From the NCBI RefSeq assembly GCF_001368795.1, contig NZ_LN831198.1:3256754-3296128 (forward strand): 39,375 bases of DNA. The letters are read 5' to 3'. This stretch comes from Paenibacillus ihuae. GTDB lineage: Bacteria > Bacillota > Bacilli > Paenibacillales > Paenibacillaceae. A model generated the notes under the pieces. The model saw only the letters and a program-made list of their open reading frames with translations. It did no database searches and was not told the origin of the DNA. Both the position numbers and the translations under genes were made by a program. Position 1 is the first letter of the stretch. Each line of letters opens with the position of its first letter. Positions 1 to 7,850 of the stretch are shown here, piece after piece.

Positions 1-1
1 A

Positions 2-1123
2 GACCGCCGAATCCACGAACAAAGCAAAAGTGAGTTTCTAGCCATGATGAGCCATGAAATTCGCACCCCCATGAACGGGGTCGTCGGTATGACGGATATT
101 CTGCTTGACCATACGGAGCTTAATGAAGAACAACGGGGGTATGTGGAGATCATCCGCAAAAGCGGGGACACGCTGCTCAATATTATCAACGACATTCTTG
201 ATCTCTCTAAGATTGAGGCAGGCCGAACAGAACTGCAAGAAGATACATTCGAACTGTGTAAATGTATTAATGAGAGCTTCGCTGTCATTTCCCTGAGAGC
301 CGAGCAAAATCACTTGGAACTCTCCAGCACGATAAATCACGGTGTTCCTGACTACATTTACGGTGACGCCGAACGTTTAAAACAAGTACTGATAAACCTG
401 CTCGGCAATGCCGTAAAATTCACGTCCAAGGGAAGCATATCGGTAAAGGTAAAGCTTGGAGAGCAGGATCCATCCCTGCTGGTATTTACGGTAACCGATA
501 CGGGTATTGGGATTGAACCCGCGCAGCTCAACGAAATATTCGAACCGTTTGCACAGATTGACAGTTTTATGGCGCGCAGGCATGAAGGCACTGGCCTTGG
601 GCTTGCCATCAGCCGCAGAATTATCGGGTTGATGGGCGGTGAGATTTACGCGGAGAGTGACGGGAAGAGTGGCTCGTCATTTACTTTCACAATCAGGCTC
701 AAGAAAACAGTCGCACCACAGACACAAGAGAATCACCTGCATAAGCGTCAACCGGTACGAGAAGCGAGCATTTTGATTGCTGAAGACAACCATATCAACC
801 AGCTAGTGTTGACCAAAACACTTGAGAAAATGGGGCACACAATTACTACCGTCACAAACGGCATAGACGCAGTTCAAGCAGCGCAGAGCAAGCGGTTTGA
901 TCTCATTTTAATGGATTTGCACATGCCGATTATGAACGGCTTCGATGCAATGAAGTTGATTAAAGAGGAACACAAGGAGAACAGCCCGCCCATTATTGCA
1001 GTCACAGCCAATGCTTTGAAGGGTGACCGGGAAAAGTGCCTTACAGAAGGAATGGATGAATATATCAGTAAGCCCATAAAGCGTGACGTAGTCCAAAGGC
1101 TATTAAACCAGTTTGTAAAGTAA
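2..1123 (+). CDS. Hybrid sensor histidine kinase/response regulator, 3' part
   Basis: The reading frame is open from the window edge, so the sensor part lies outside. The visible 373 residues are a complete catalytic core of a hybrid two-component kinase. A HisKA H-box ([15 protein letters not shown]) has the phospho-acceptor His at residue 18 of the fragment. A HATPase domain follows with the N-box Asn near residue 136, a G1 box DTGIGIE and a G2 box GTGLGLAIS. After a short linker comes a receiver domain (about 255-370) with EDN acid pocket, phospho-Asp 305 in LILMDLHMP, a TA switch pair and Lys357 in SKPI. Autophosphorylation followed by transfer to the fused receiver is the expected chemistry. 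No Hpt domain follows, so the phosphorelay partner must be elsewhere. The sensed signal cannot be told from this part. Confidence 0.95.
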   Translation, partial: DRRIHEQSKSEFLAMMSHEIRTPMNGVVGMTDILLDHTELNEEQRGYVEIIRKSGDTLLNIINDILDLSKIEAGRTELQEDTFELCKCINESFAVISLRAEQNHLELSSTINHGVPDYIYGDAERLKQVLINLLGNAVKFTSKGSISVKVKLGEQDPSLLVFTVTDTGIGIEPAQLNEIFEPFAQIDSFMARRHEGTGLGLAISRRIIGLMGGEIYAESDGKSGSSFTFTIRLKKTVAPQTQENHLHKRQPVREASILIAEDNHINQLVLTKTLEKMGHTITTVTNGIDAVQAAQSKRFDLILMDLHMPIMNGFDAMKLIKEEHKENSPPIIAVTANALKGDREKCLTEGMDEYISKPIKRDVVQRLLNQFVK

Positions 1124-1175
1124 ACGACCTTTTTGAAAGATCGCACTCTGTAACGCCACATCCATCGTCCAAAAA

Positions 1176-1205
1176 TTGTTTTCCCAAATTGTCCTGTTAT
1201 ATACT
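1176..1205 (+). promoter_or_regulatory. Candidate sigma-A promoter for the lipoprotein gene
   Basis: TTGTTT at 1176-1181 and TATACT at 1200-1205 are separated by 18 bases and lie about 60 bases before the lipoprotein start. The -10 matches consensus at 5 of 6, the -35 at 3 of 6. Assigned by eye only. Confidence 0.4.
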
Positions 1206-1266
1206 GGATATGGTTCTGTGTGAGGTATGTCACAACAATAGATCAAAACAGAAACGGAGTGAACTC

Positions 1267-1725
1267 ATGATTCATAATCACTGGAAAATCGGTAAACTGA
1301 TTCTTATGACGACTGCGCTGGTCTGGGTCCTGGGGGCGTGTTCTGCCAAAGATTCCGCCGCATCTGAAGAACCGGAGAATCAAGCAGCGGCCGTTCAGGT
1401 TGAGGAAACACAGAGACCGGAATACTTGCCAAAGGATTTTCCAATCCCGGATGATGCTGAAGTAACCACTTCCCACTCGGAGCAAAATGACGGCAAAAAA
1501 TCGGTCCTTTTAATTTTTAAATCCCAAGAAAAGCTCGACAAGCTGGCAGAAACTTATAAACAATACTTTCAGGATCAAGGGGTCAAAGACTCAGCAGAGA
1601 CCATTGACGAGAAAAACCTCATCCTTCAAGGAGATACAGATGCGGAAAGCTGGTCACTGATCGGCGGTCTGTTATCCACGCAGGAAGACACTGTGGAGCT
1701 GACCTTAACCTGGTCTGAGTTGTAA
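1267..1725 (+). CDS. Small secreted lipoprotein of unknown function
   Basis: A 152-residue protein with a lipoprotein signal: basic n-region (HWKIGK), hydrophobic stretch, then lipobox LGAC with the lipidated Cys at residue 25. It should be anchored on the outer face of the membrane. After an Ala/Glu-rich linker comes a small domain that includes LPKDFPIPDDAEV and ends in a run of beta-type sequence. This layout recalls small Bacillales lipoproteins of unknown role; I do not recognise a named family. The frame is open further upstream (to 1189), but ATG 1267 is chosen because GGAG at 1256-1259 sits 7 bases before it and the signal peptide begins there. It is followed by a strong hairpin terminator and is probably monocistronic. 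Confidence 0.8.
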   Translation: MIHNHWKIGKLILMTTALVWVLGACSAKDSAASEEPENQAAAVQVEETQRPEYLPKDFPIPDDAEVTTSHSEQNDGKKSVLLIFKSQEKLDKLAETYKQYFQDQGVKDSAETIDEKNLILQGDTDAESWSLIGGLLSTQEDTVELTLTWSEL

Positions 1726-1744
1726 TTTGTTAGAGAGTACTATG

Positions 1745-1796
1745 AAGCGATCTTGACAAAGGGCTGTTAAACAGCTCTTGTCAAGATCGCTTTTCT
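1745..1796. terminator. Long hairpin terminator between convergent genes
   Basis: Arms at 1745-1759 and 1778-1792 form a 15-bp perfect stem (AAGCGATCTTGACAA and its complement). The loop itself contains GCTGTT/AACAGC. The plus strand continues with CTTTTCTT and the minus strand ends in a T-containing tract, so it can serve both the lipoprotein gene and the convergent propeller gene. Confidence 0.85.
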
Positions 1797-1832
1797 TAAG
1801 GAATGGCAGAACAGTGGATTCAACTGCAACCT

Positions 1833-3221
1833 CTAAAGGAATGCCAGCCGTCCGCCAATTTGCCGGATATGGTTCTCGTCGGCCCACAGAATAAAATAGT
1901 TGTAGAACGTTTCTCCGATTTGGACTGGCCGCGGGTATCTCACGATCAGGGCGGCCTGTTGGTTCATCTCTGGTGGTTGGTCGGCCGACGGAAATATGAA
2001 GCAAGCTTCTTGGTTTTGTATCGTCATCATGACAATCTTGGGAGAGGAGCCATATGGCATCAATGGATGAAAAGCTTCGGAGTTGCATACATCGGCAATC
2101 CGGTCGCCTGCTGAAATCGCGGATACCTGAAAAAAACCGTCTGACCCCTCGTACCTCTCTTCGCTGACCCGGTGCCAGTATGCGGGATACGGAAAGGATA
2201 CCCGGTACACGTAGTTTGTGTATATGGCTTCCAGAATCCTTCTGACGCGGGGAGACCACTGCAGGGCTGTAATCCGGCCGCCGCTGAGGACATTTACCGG
2301 TATCTGTTCCTTGAGATCGGTAATCCAGAGCTGACTTGCGCTTTCTACATCTGAGCATCCTGATAAATACGCGATCTTGTCACCGCCCGGCGACCAGCTG
2401 ACGGGAGTGGCGAAACAGCTGGAGGCCGAGAGTGTCCTTTGATTCTTACCGGTTCGGCTGTCGATTTGAATGAGAGAATAATAATTCGGCTCCTGATAGG
2501 CGGTTGCACTGTAGGCGATGCTCCGGGAGTCAGGGGACCAAACCAGAAAATAATTTTTGGCGAGCGGTCCGCCTTCCAGCGTATAGATGGTGCCGGTGGC
2601 CAGATCCACCGTCGAAATAATAGAGATGCTTTCACCGGGGAATGTATAAAGTGCAAACGTTCCGTCCGGGGAAATACGAACGTTATGGAGCGGTCCGTCC
2701 GTATTTTGCGTGATTTGTCTCCGGTTTGTGCCGTCGGTCCCGATGCGGAAGAGCTGGGTATTGCCGCTGGAATCCGGAGCCGAGAACAGAAGCTCTCTAC
2801 CCGAAGGGAACCACTGGACATCGCCTGCGCCTGGCTCCGTGATGGTATAGCTGTTATGAGAGAACGTATTATAGATGATGATTCTCCCGTTTTTGACATA
2901 TACGAGAAACCGGCTGTCCGGGGACCAGTCCAGCAGGGTATATTGCTCTACTTGGTCAATCCGGGCAACAGTGAGCGTAAGGGTATCCAGCAGGTGAACC
3001 ACGTTGCCAATGCCGATGAAAGCAATTCTCCTGCTGTCCGGAGACCAATAGGGAATGGAAAATTCCGCACCAAGCCCATGTGTAAGTTGAAAATTCAAAC
3101 CGTCCTGCGGCCGGTACACCCAAATGTCGAACGTTCCGCCACGGTCCGACGTGTAGGCGATCCATCCTTGAACGGGATTATGAGAAACAGCTTGCACAGC
3201 CAACATCCTCTCCTGAATCAT
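1833..3221 (-). CDS. TolB-like beta-propeller (PD40 repeat) protein
   Basis: A 462-residue protein built of repeated blades with the PD40/TolB signature: WSPDSRRIAF, WSPDSRFLVY, WFPSGRELLF, ISPDGTFALY, WSPDSRSIAY and WSPGGDKIAYL, spaced about 40-50 residues. Such propellers are protein- or glycan-binding scaffolds. Unlike TolB, no signal peptide or membrane segment is visible, so it appears cytoplasmic unless the start is wrong. The last 150 residues lack clear blades. The start is uncertain: ATG 3221 has no good ribosome binding site, whereas AGGAGAGG at 3207-3214 would suit TTG 3203 or GTG 3197, just downstream in frame. Convergent with the lipoprotein gene, sharing its terminator. Function not known. 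Confidence 0.85.
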   Translation of the reverse strand: MIQERMLAVQAVSHNPVQGWIAYTSDRGGTFDIWVYRPQDGLNFQLTHGLGAEFSIPYWSPDSRRIAFIGIGNVVHLLDTLTLTVARIDQVEQYTLLDWSPDSRFLVYVKNGRIIIYNTFSHNSYTITEPGAGDVQWFPSGRELLFSAPDSSGNTQLFRIGTDGTNRRQITQNTDGPLHNVRISPDGTFALYTFPGESISIISTVDLATGTIYTLEGGPLAKNYFLVWSPDSRSIAYSATAYQEPNYYSLIQIDSRTGKNQRTLSASSCFATPVSWSPGGDKIAYLSGCSDVESASQLWITDLKEQIPVNVLSGGRITALQWSPRVRRILEAIYTNYVYRVSFPYPAYWHRVSEERYEGSDGFFQVSAISAGDRIADVCNSEAFHPLMPYGSSPKIVMMTIQNQEACFIFPSADQPPEMNQQAALIVRYPRPVQIGETFYNYFILWADENHIRQIGGRLAFL

Positions 3222-3540
3222 TTATACTTCAAATGTATTCAGCGAGGGGCGGTTAGGCGACAGCCCGGGACTACAGGTTTATTGCAACCTCAGGCATCAG
3301 CGAAATTTATGGATAGCGTTAACATCTTCGCAGTTCCAGCCATGTTTTGCGATAAGTCTTATGTCATCAACAACAAAAAAACTCCCACCACATTAAGGCA
3401 GAAGCTTCTAAGGTTTAGATTTACGCGAACATCCCGTCAATAACAAGTGGAATAGCCGAAGGATAGATCGATCGGCTTGTTTTCTGATTGAGCTTTGGCA
3501 AAAGCTAGGGCGTGTTGGAGTAAGTATGGTATTGAGTACA
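3222..3540. other. Non-coding stretch of about 320 bases
   Basis: No convincing gene on either strand; plus-strand frames here are extensions of the shadow opposite the propeller gene. A weak inverted repeat (AGCTTT/AAAGCT, 3491-3506) and AGCCGA/TCGGCT near 3452-3475 lack convincing T tracts. It must hold the promoter of the propeller gene. Confidence 0.5.
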
Positions 3541-4008
3541 TCACACCGCGTTAAGCCCTGATGTTACTATAGTAGGCAGTGTTTCTATGGTGACATTACC
3601 CGCTACAGCTCTCGAAATCATACAGGACTTTTCCGCCATTTGTGCCAGCCGTTCGGCCTTCATAAGTTCTGCTTCGGTTGCATCCGCTTTGAGTACAATC
3701 CGTGGTTTGTGCATGATCCGTTCGTACGTAAACACGTTATTTGTAACATCCACAATCGCTTCAGACTCCATAGTCAAATCCAGAGGTGTAATATCGGAAC
3801 GCTCAAGCATTGCTGCCAGCGTAATCAGATAACAGGTCGATGCGGCCCCCAGAAGCATTTCGTCAGGATTGGTACCTGTTCCCGGCCCCCCCATCTCCTG
3901 CGGAATTGAAATTGTCGTTTTTAGCCCGCCTACATCAATACGCCCTTCACTGTTACGCCCGCCATTCCAAACTGCTTTTAGATGAAAAGGATGTTTCAAC
4001 TCACTCAT
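3541..4008 (-). CDS. OsmC family peroxiredoxin-like protein
   Basis: A protein of about 155 residues with the OsmC/Ohr fold signature: an N-terminal beta part (HPFHLKAVWNGGRNSEGRI), then TNPDEMLLGAASTCYLITLAAML with the first redox Cys, and a second Cys in AEKSCMISRAV. In this family the two cysteines reduce organic hydroperoxides or related substrates in the cytoplasm. It resembles the general OsmC branch more than Ohr proper, so substrate is open. ATG 4008 is chosen because GGGAGG lies just before it, although the spacing is very short. An in-frame TTG at 3999 would have ideal spacing, and TTG 4044 or ATG 4032 upstream lack a binding site. Confidence 0.88.
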   Translation of the reverse strand: MSELKHPFHLKAVWNGGRNSEGRIDVGGLKTTISIPQEMGGPGTGTNPDEMLLGAASTCYLITLAAMLERSDITPLDLTMESEAIVDVTNNVFTYERIMHKPRIVLKADATEAELMKAERLAQMAEKSCMISRAVAGNVTIETLPTIVTSGLNAV

Positions 4009-4107
4009 TCCTCCCGTTTCTCTCCGGTACATACCCGGATACAATATTAAGATTGTTCATTTTATCTTATCATAGTGCTTCTCCCACTGTTCCCAACGTA
4101 CCCTTTA

Positions 4108-4473
4108 TTACACTTTTATAGGTTCCAGCTTGAAATCCTTCCATGTAACCACATCTGCTTCCCTGTCAATTTTAACTGAGATAAAACCGCATTCTTCATC
4201 CCCGCACCAAGGACAGACTAATATTGGATATCTGTAGTACATATGCTCATGACATTGTTCCAATAAGAAATAGTCAATCATAAGTCGTTGATGATTTGCA
4301 CTCCCCCATCCCAGGGAAGGAACCATATCATATTTCTTGAGCTTTTGGTAAAGTAGTGAATTCCCATCCATAATCAGATCTGCAAACTCAGTGTTTTTAT
4401 TCCCGTCTTGCCCAGGATCGAATTCTTCATAACGCTTCGCTGGCTTAGTTTGTAACTGATTTATGGTAGCCAT
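4108..4473 (-). CDS. Small hypothetical protein with a CPWCGDEECG motif
   Basis: A 121-residue soluble protein with no signal peptide. Near residue 88 it carries CPWCGDEECGFI, three cysteines in a zinc-knuckle-like arrangement, in a region that also has His residues (QCHEHMYYRYP). A structural zinc or redox role is inference. The start ATG 4473 has a good AGGAGAA 3 bases upstream. I do not recognise the family. It lies upstream of osmC on the same strand with a 99-base gap and may be independent. Confidence 0.75.
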   Translation of the reverse strand: MATINQLQTKPAKRYEEFDPGQDGNKNTEFADLIMDGNSLLYQKLKKYDMVPSLGWGSANHQRLMIDYFLLEQCHEHMYYRYPILVCPWCGDEECGFISVKIDREADVVTWKDFKLEPIKV

Positions 4474-4586
4474 TGTTTCTCCTTATTAGATGAAATAAAG
4501 ATGTTAAGTCCAACCCGTATTATACCATGTAATGGAAAAATACAGCCTTTACAACTTACTCAATGCATATCCCGTGGATTTCATGA

Positions 4587-5300
4587 CTACCGGCTCCTAA
4601 GCGCCGCCATTCTTTTCAGATTCAATACCATCGACAACACGCAGCTAATCGCCGCAAGTCCTATCCACACAAAAACAGAATACGACATCCACACGCTGAT
4701 CATATAGTAATTGTAGTGAATCAGATAAGGCCAGATCAGTATCAACACCAGCAGCAGCAGTCTAACGATCAGATGGATGCCCGCTCCAACTCTTTTCCTG
4801 CGTCCTGACCGTTCATTGAGTAAGCCTGATCTGCTCCCTCTCATTAGTTTCAATGCCTTATGAATTACGCTGATGACTGCCAGTAGGACTAAGAACGAAA
4901 ATACCCAATCCATTACAATATTGCTATCATCATAGTTGAACGGTTTCATCGGATTTCCGTTCATGCTGCCGTATATGTTGTGTGCAATCAGCGACGGGGC
5001 GGTTGAATTCAGATTAGCCAGTACAAATACGGCTTCCTGCTGCTCCAGATCGATAATAACCTGTGAGGAAAAATTCGGATTCATCTCGATGTGGCTGATC
5101 ACCCGCTTCTCCAGATCGTTACTCCACCCGTAGGCATAATACAAATCCTCCGCTTCATATCTGGCAGTCTGCAAGTCGGCCTCATGAGATTTCTCTATCG
5201 CTTGTTTCAGATTATCCGGTACATCTCCATTCGCCTTCTTATCTAATAAGACGTTCCATTCGTTCACTTCCCTGCGGATATGTACCGGAACCGTTGGCAC
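4587..5300 (-). pseudogene. C-terminal remnant of a beta-lactamase-family serine hydrolase with membrane tail
   Basis: The frame gives up to 237 residues, starting at a possible GTG at 5300 with no ribosome binding site. The segment ISHIEMNPNFSSQVIIDLEQ followed by VFVLANLNS matches the last strand region of Bacillales serine hydrolases (class C beta-lactamase/PBP-like), where it is usually GHxGxNPNFSS...VLANxN. After it come three or four hydrophobic segments (about 128-148, 173-193, 200-225), as in family members with a membrane tail. The SxxK and YxN catalytic motifs and roughly 300 N-terminal residues are missing. The fragment begins 25 bases after the terminator of the preceding operon, so it is probably a dead, untranscribed relic. 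Confidence 0.7.
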
Positions 5301-5324
5301 CGGGTGATATATTGTTATTCACAA

Positions 5325-5356
5325 CAAAAAAGCCCCCGGAGTTTCCCCCAGAGGCT
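5325..5356 (-). terminator. Rho-independent terminator of the GntR-Met operon
   Basis: On the minus strand an 11-bp stem (three G-T pairs) with a GAAA-type loop, arms 5346-5356 and 5331-5341, is followed by a run of seven T (5325-5331). It lies 55 bases after the glyoxalase-like gene. Confidence 0.9.
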
Positions 5357-5411
5357 TAGCCCAATCTTTCACTTTACTTGTTATGAATTTTCGGCACTAA
5401 TTTTAATCGCA

Positions 5412-6176
5412 TTAAGCAAAGACATATTCCCCTTCACCCACGCGAATCGTCTTTCCTTTTAGGGCTGGTGAATCTGTTGTAAAAAGGACCTGTTTGAACT
5501 GGTTTTCATCCCCTTGCACGAAATCAAAGGACTGATCTCCAATCGCAAGGCTGAAGAGGTTAACCCCAGACTCTGTAACAGGCAGTCCGAACAGCTCTCC
5601 CCAATGCTTAGCCGCAGCAGCAGGATCGAGGACGCGGAATACCGCGCTTACGATCTCAGCATTGCCGGCAGGATGGGCTTGAATGATACCGGATGCCGTG
5701 AGACGTTCCAGCCGTTCTTCATCGGTCCCGTTCCACTGAATGATGAACGGATAGACCAGTCCCTGGAAGTCACCGTCAATGGTCATCATCCGCCACTCGA
5801 TTAACCTGCCCTTATTATCCAGACGCCGGCCGTCAATGATGGGAGATAGAGATAGCCCTGCTGCCTTCAGGGAGGTTTCGACGCCTTCGATATCATCCGT
5901 CCGGAGCACCACTCTGCTTAAGACTTCATGCTCTGGAAGGACTGTTACGGCATCCCTCACGACAACATTGTGCTCAGTTGCTTGTGCTAATTCCAGGTTC
6001 TCGATACCGAGGAACTCAAGATAGGTTAGCCCAAAGTAACTTAAGGCATTATAAGTTCCCCAATCCTTATGAGATCCGCCCCGGAAAGCAACCAAGCCCT
6101 GTTCGCCGAAGCTTTGCACCGGTTGATCCAGATCGTTGACATAGTGCACCAGATGATCCCATTTCAGCACTGCCAT
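5412..6176 (-). CDS. Glyoxalase-like (VOC superfamily) protein
   Basis: A 254-residue cytoplasmic protein starting MAVLKWDHLVHYVND, with the pattern of the glyoxalase-like domain resembling Pfam Glyoxalase_3: His in DHLVHYV, then GGSHKDWGTYNAL and YFGLTYLEFLGIE. The second half repeats the fold (IVSAVFRVLDPAAAAKHW). VOC enzymes are metal-dependent isomerases, lyases or dioxygenases; the substrate is not predictable here. The frame extends upstream to 6389, but that part is a shadow of the preceding gene. ATG 6176 overlaps the stop of the reductase gene by one base (TAATG) and has GGAGTGA ahead of it, so translation is probably coupled. It is the last gene of the operon and may act on the reductase product or substrate. 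Confidence 0.85.
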   Translation of the reverse strand: MAVLKWDHLVHYVNDLDQPVQSFGEQGLVAFRGGSHKDWGTYNALSYFGLTYLEFLGIENLELAQATEHNVVVRDAVTVLPEHEVLSRVVLRTDDIEGVETSLKAAGLSLSPIIDGRRLDNKGRLIEWRMMTIDGDFQGLVYPFIIQWNGTDEERLERLTASGIIQAHPAGNAEIVSAVFRVLDPAAAAKHWGELFGLPVTESGVNLFSLAIGDQSFDFVQGDENQFKQVLFTTDSPALKGKTIRVGEGEYVFA

Positions 6177-6985
6177 TATCTCTTCACTCCCAGCTCCGTG
6201 GTCCGCTTTACGGCCGCCAGCACACTTCTCTGCAGCCCGGCTGCGAAGTCGCTGTTGTTCAGCTCGTATAACCCATGCATGCCGACACCGCCGGGCGAAT
6301 TGTTGATATCCAGCAGCTGTCTTGGATGCAGTCCGGTCTGCTGCAGCATCGCCACCGCTCCCAGCATATTCTCCAGCGCTACCTTCCATGCCTGTTCCCG
6401 CGGCAGTCCGGCGAGTACACCGGCATCCGTAAAGGATTCAATGAAATAATAGATATAGTTAGGTCCGGCCACACCGAAGCCGGTGAAGATATCGATATAA
6501 GATTCCTCCAGATATTGTACTTTGCCGAAGCCGAGCAGAATATCCTCCACTTGTTCACGGGCAGCATGTGCATTCAAAGCCACACCGCTGTAGCCATATC
6601 CCGTGTCGGTCAATGTATTGGGAATGACCCGGACAATCGGTCGTTCTGCTCCAAAATAATCCCCCAGCTGTTCAATCGTTACCCCTGCCACAATCGATAC
6701 GATTGCGGCAGCAGGTGAAGCGAATTGCCGGACCGTTTGTCCGAGTGCTACCAGATCATCCTGCGGCCGAACAGCAATGACGATCAGCTCTGCTGCAGAG
6801 AGGCCTTGCTCCTGCGAACTCTCTGTGTCTACATTATATTTTGCCTTTAACAGCTGAAGACGCGCTTCGTTAACATCTGACACGCTGATTTGACCGGCAG
6901 TCAGAGTCTCACCCGCAATACATGCACGGATGATCGCTTCGGCCATCTGTCCTCCGCCAATGAAATGTATCCTGCTCATCACCAC
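6176..6985 (-). CDS. proC: Pyrroline-5-carboxylate reductase family protein
   Basis: A 269-residue NAD(P)-dependent reductase. An N-terminal Rossmann motif (IHFIGGGQMAEAII) is followed by VIAVRPQD, VRVIPNT and GFGVAGPNYIYYFIE. The C-terminal dimerisation helix region carries NSPGGVGMHGLYELNNSDF, the counterpart of the SPGGTT..GL motif of ProC. ProC makes proline from 1-pyrroline-5-carboxylate; paralogues reduce other cyclic imines. The altered C-terminal motif and the location inside a transporter/amidohydrolase operon suggest a pathway-specific role rather than housekeeping proline synthesis (inference). The GTG at 6985 is chosen over the in-frame ATG at 6979 because AGGAAG (6995-7000) is 9 bases from it. 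Confidence 0.85.
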   Translation of the reverse strand: MVMSRIHFIGGGQMAEAIIRACIAGETLTAGQISVSDVNEARLQLLKAKYNVDTESSQEQGLSAAELIVIAVRPQDDLVALGQTVRQFASPAAAIVSIVAGVTIEQLGDYFGAERPIVRVIPNTLTDTGYGYSGVALNAHAAREQVEDILLGFGKVQYLEESYIDIFTGFGVAGPNYIYYFIESFTDAGVLAGLPREQAWKVALENMLGAVAMLQQTGLHPRQLLDINNSPGGVGMHGLYELNNSDFAAGLQRSVLAAVKRTTELGVKR

Positions 6986-7004
6986 TTAATCTCACTTCCT
7001 TAAC

Positions 7005-7838
7005 TTAGTTGTTATCCCATGCTTCCGGCAGAATAAATCCGTCATACTTGTCTTGTCCAAGAATGTATTCTTCGAATTCTTTGGATTCATAGGCAGCCTT
7101 GAGGTCTTTGGCCCACTGGGTATTTTCATCCTTTTTATTAACAGATACGATGATTCTGTGCTGTATCGGCGTATTTTCTATTTTGAGTGCATCGGTAATC
7201 TTTCTGTCTGGTGAATTTGCAATATAATTCCCGTTTACAACACCATAATCAACATCCTGAAGGGAGACCAGAATTTGTGCGGGATCCAGTACTTTAATAT
7301 CAATATTGAACTTATCCGGCTCCATACTGTTAATGTTGAAATCCGCTACACCGGCTCCTTCTTTAATTTTGATCCAGCCTAATTCCTCCAGAATACGAAG
7401 TGCACGTTCCTGGTTAACCGGATCATTGGGAACAGCCACCGTCGTACCGTCTTTCACATCGTCAAGCGTCGTATGATTTACGGAATAAAGACCTTGCGGT
7501 GCACCTGGCACATAAGCAATTCCGGTCATGTCTGCATCAATTTCCTTGTTAATAGCCTCCATATAGGCTGTGCTTTGGAAAACACTCGCGTCAATGGAGC
7601 CTTCCTTCATCGCAGGATTGACCTGCATGTTTTGCGAGAAGGTTTTGATATCTACGGTATAGCCTTTTTGCTCCAGGATCGGTAGAATCGATTGACGGAA
7701 TTGCTCTTCATACGTTCCGACACCAAAGCCCACCGTAATTTCTTTCTTGTCTCCCGAGCTTGCTGCTTCATTATTATTGCCACAAGCCGCCAGCACCGTC
7801 ATAACACTGATCAACATCACTACCATTAACTTTTTCAT
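7005..7838 (-). CDS. metQ: MetQ/NlpA-type substrate-binding lipoprotein
   Basis: A 277-residue lipoprotein: short basic start MKKLMVVM, hydrophobic segment and lipobox LAAC, then the NlpA/MetQ domain (ITVGFGVGTYEEQF..., VPNDPVNQERAL, DYGVVNGNYI). It binds substrate outside the membrane and delivers it to MetN-MetI. Members take L- or D-methionine, but related proteins bind other small amino acids or dipeptides, so the ligand is not certain. ATG 7838 is preferred to the ATG at 7847, because AGGGG directly after the preceding stop fits its spacing. Only 12 bases separate it from the UroD-like gene, which splits the transporter genes (metN, metI, uroD-like, metQ). Confidence 0.92.
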   Translation of the reverse strand: MKKLMVVMLISVMTVLAACGNNNEAASSGDKKEITVGFGVGTYEEQFRQSILPILEQKGYTVDIKTFSQNMQVNPAMKEGSIDASVFQSTAYMEAINKEIDADMTGIAYVPGAPQGLYSVNHTTLDDVKDGTTVAVPNDPVNQERALRILEELGWIKIKEGAGVADFNINSMEPDKFNIDIKVLDPAQILVSLQDVDYGVVNGNYIANSPDRKITDALKIENTPIQHRIIVSVNKKDENTQWAKDLKAAYESKEFEEYILGQDKYDGFILPEAWDNN

Positions 7839-7850
7839 TACCCTCATCCC

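Noticed and set aside
2439..3443. A 334-residue open frame on the plus strand
   Set aside because: It lies opposite the propeller gene, has no ribosome binding site and an Arg/Gly-rich composition typical of an antisense shadow.
3452..3506. Hairpins AGCCGA/TCGGCT and AGCTTT/AAAGCT as terminators
   Set aside because: Stems are short, loops long or AT-rich, and no T tract follows in a useful direction.
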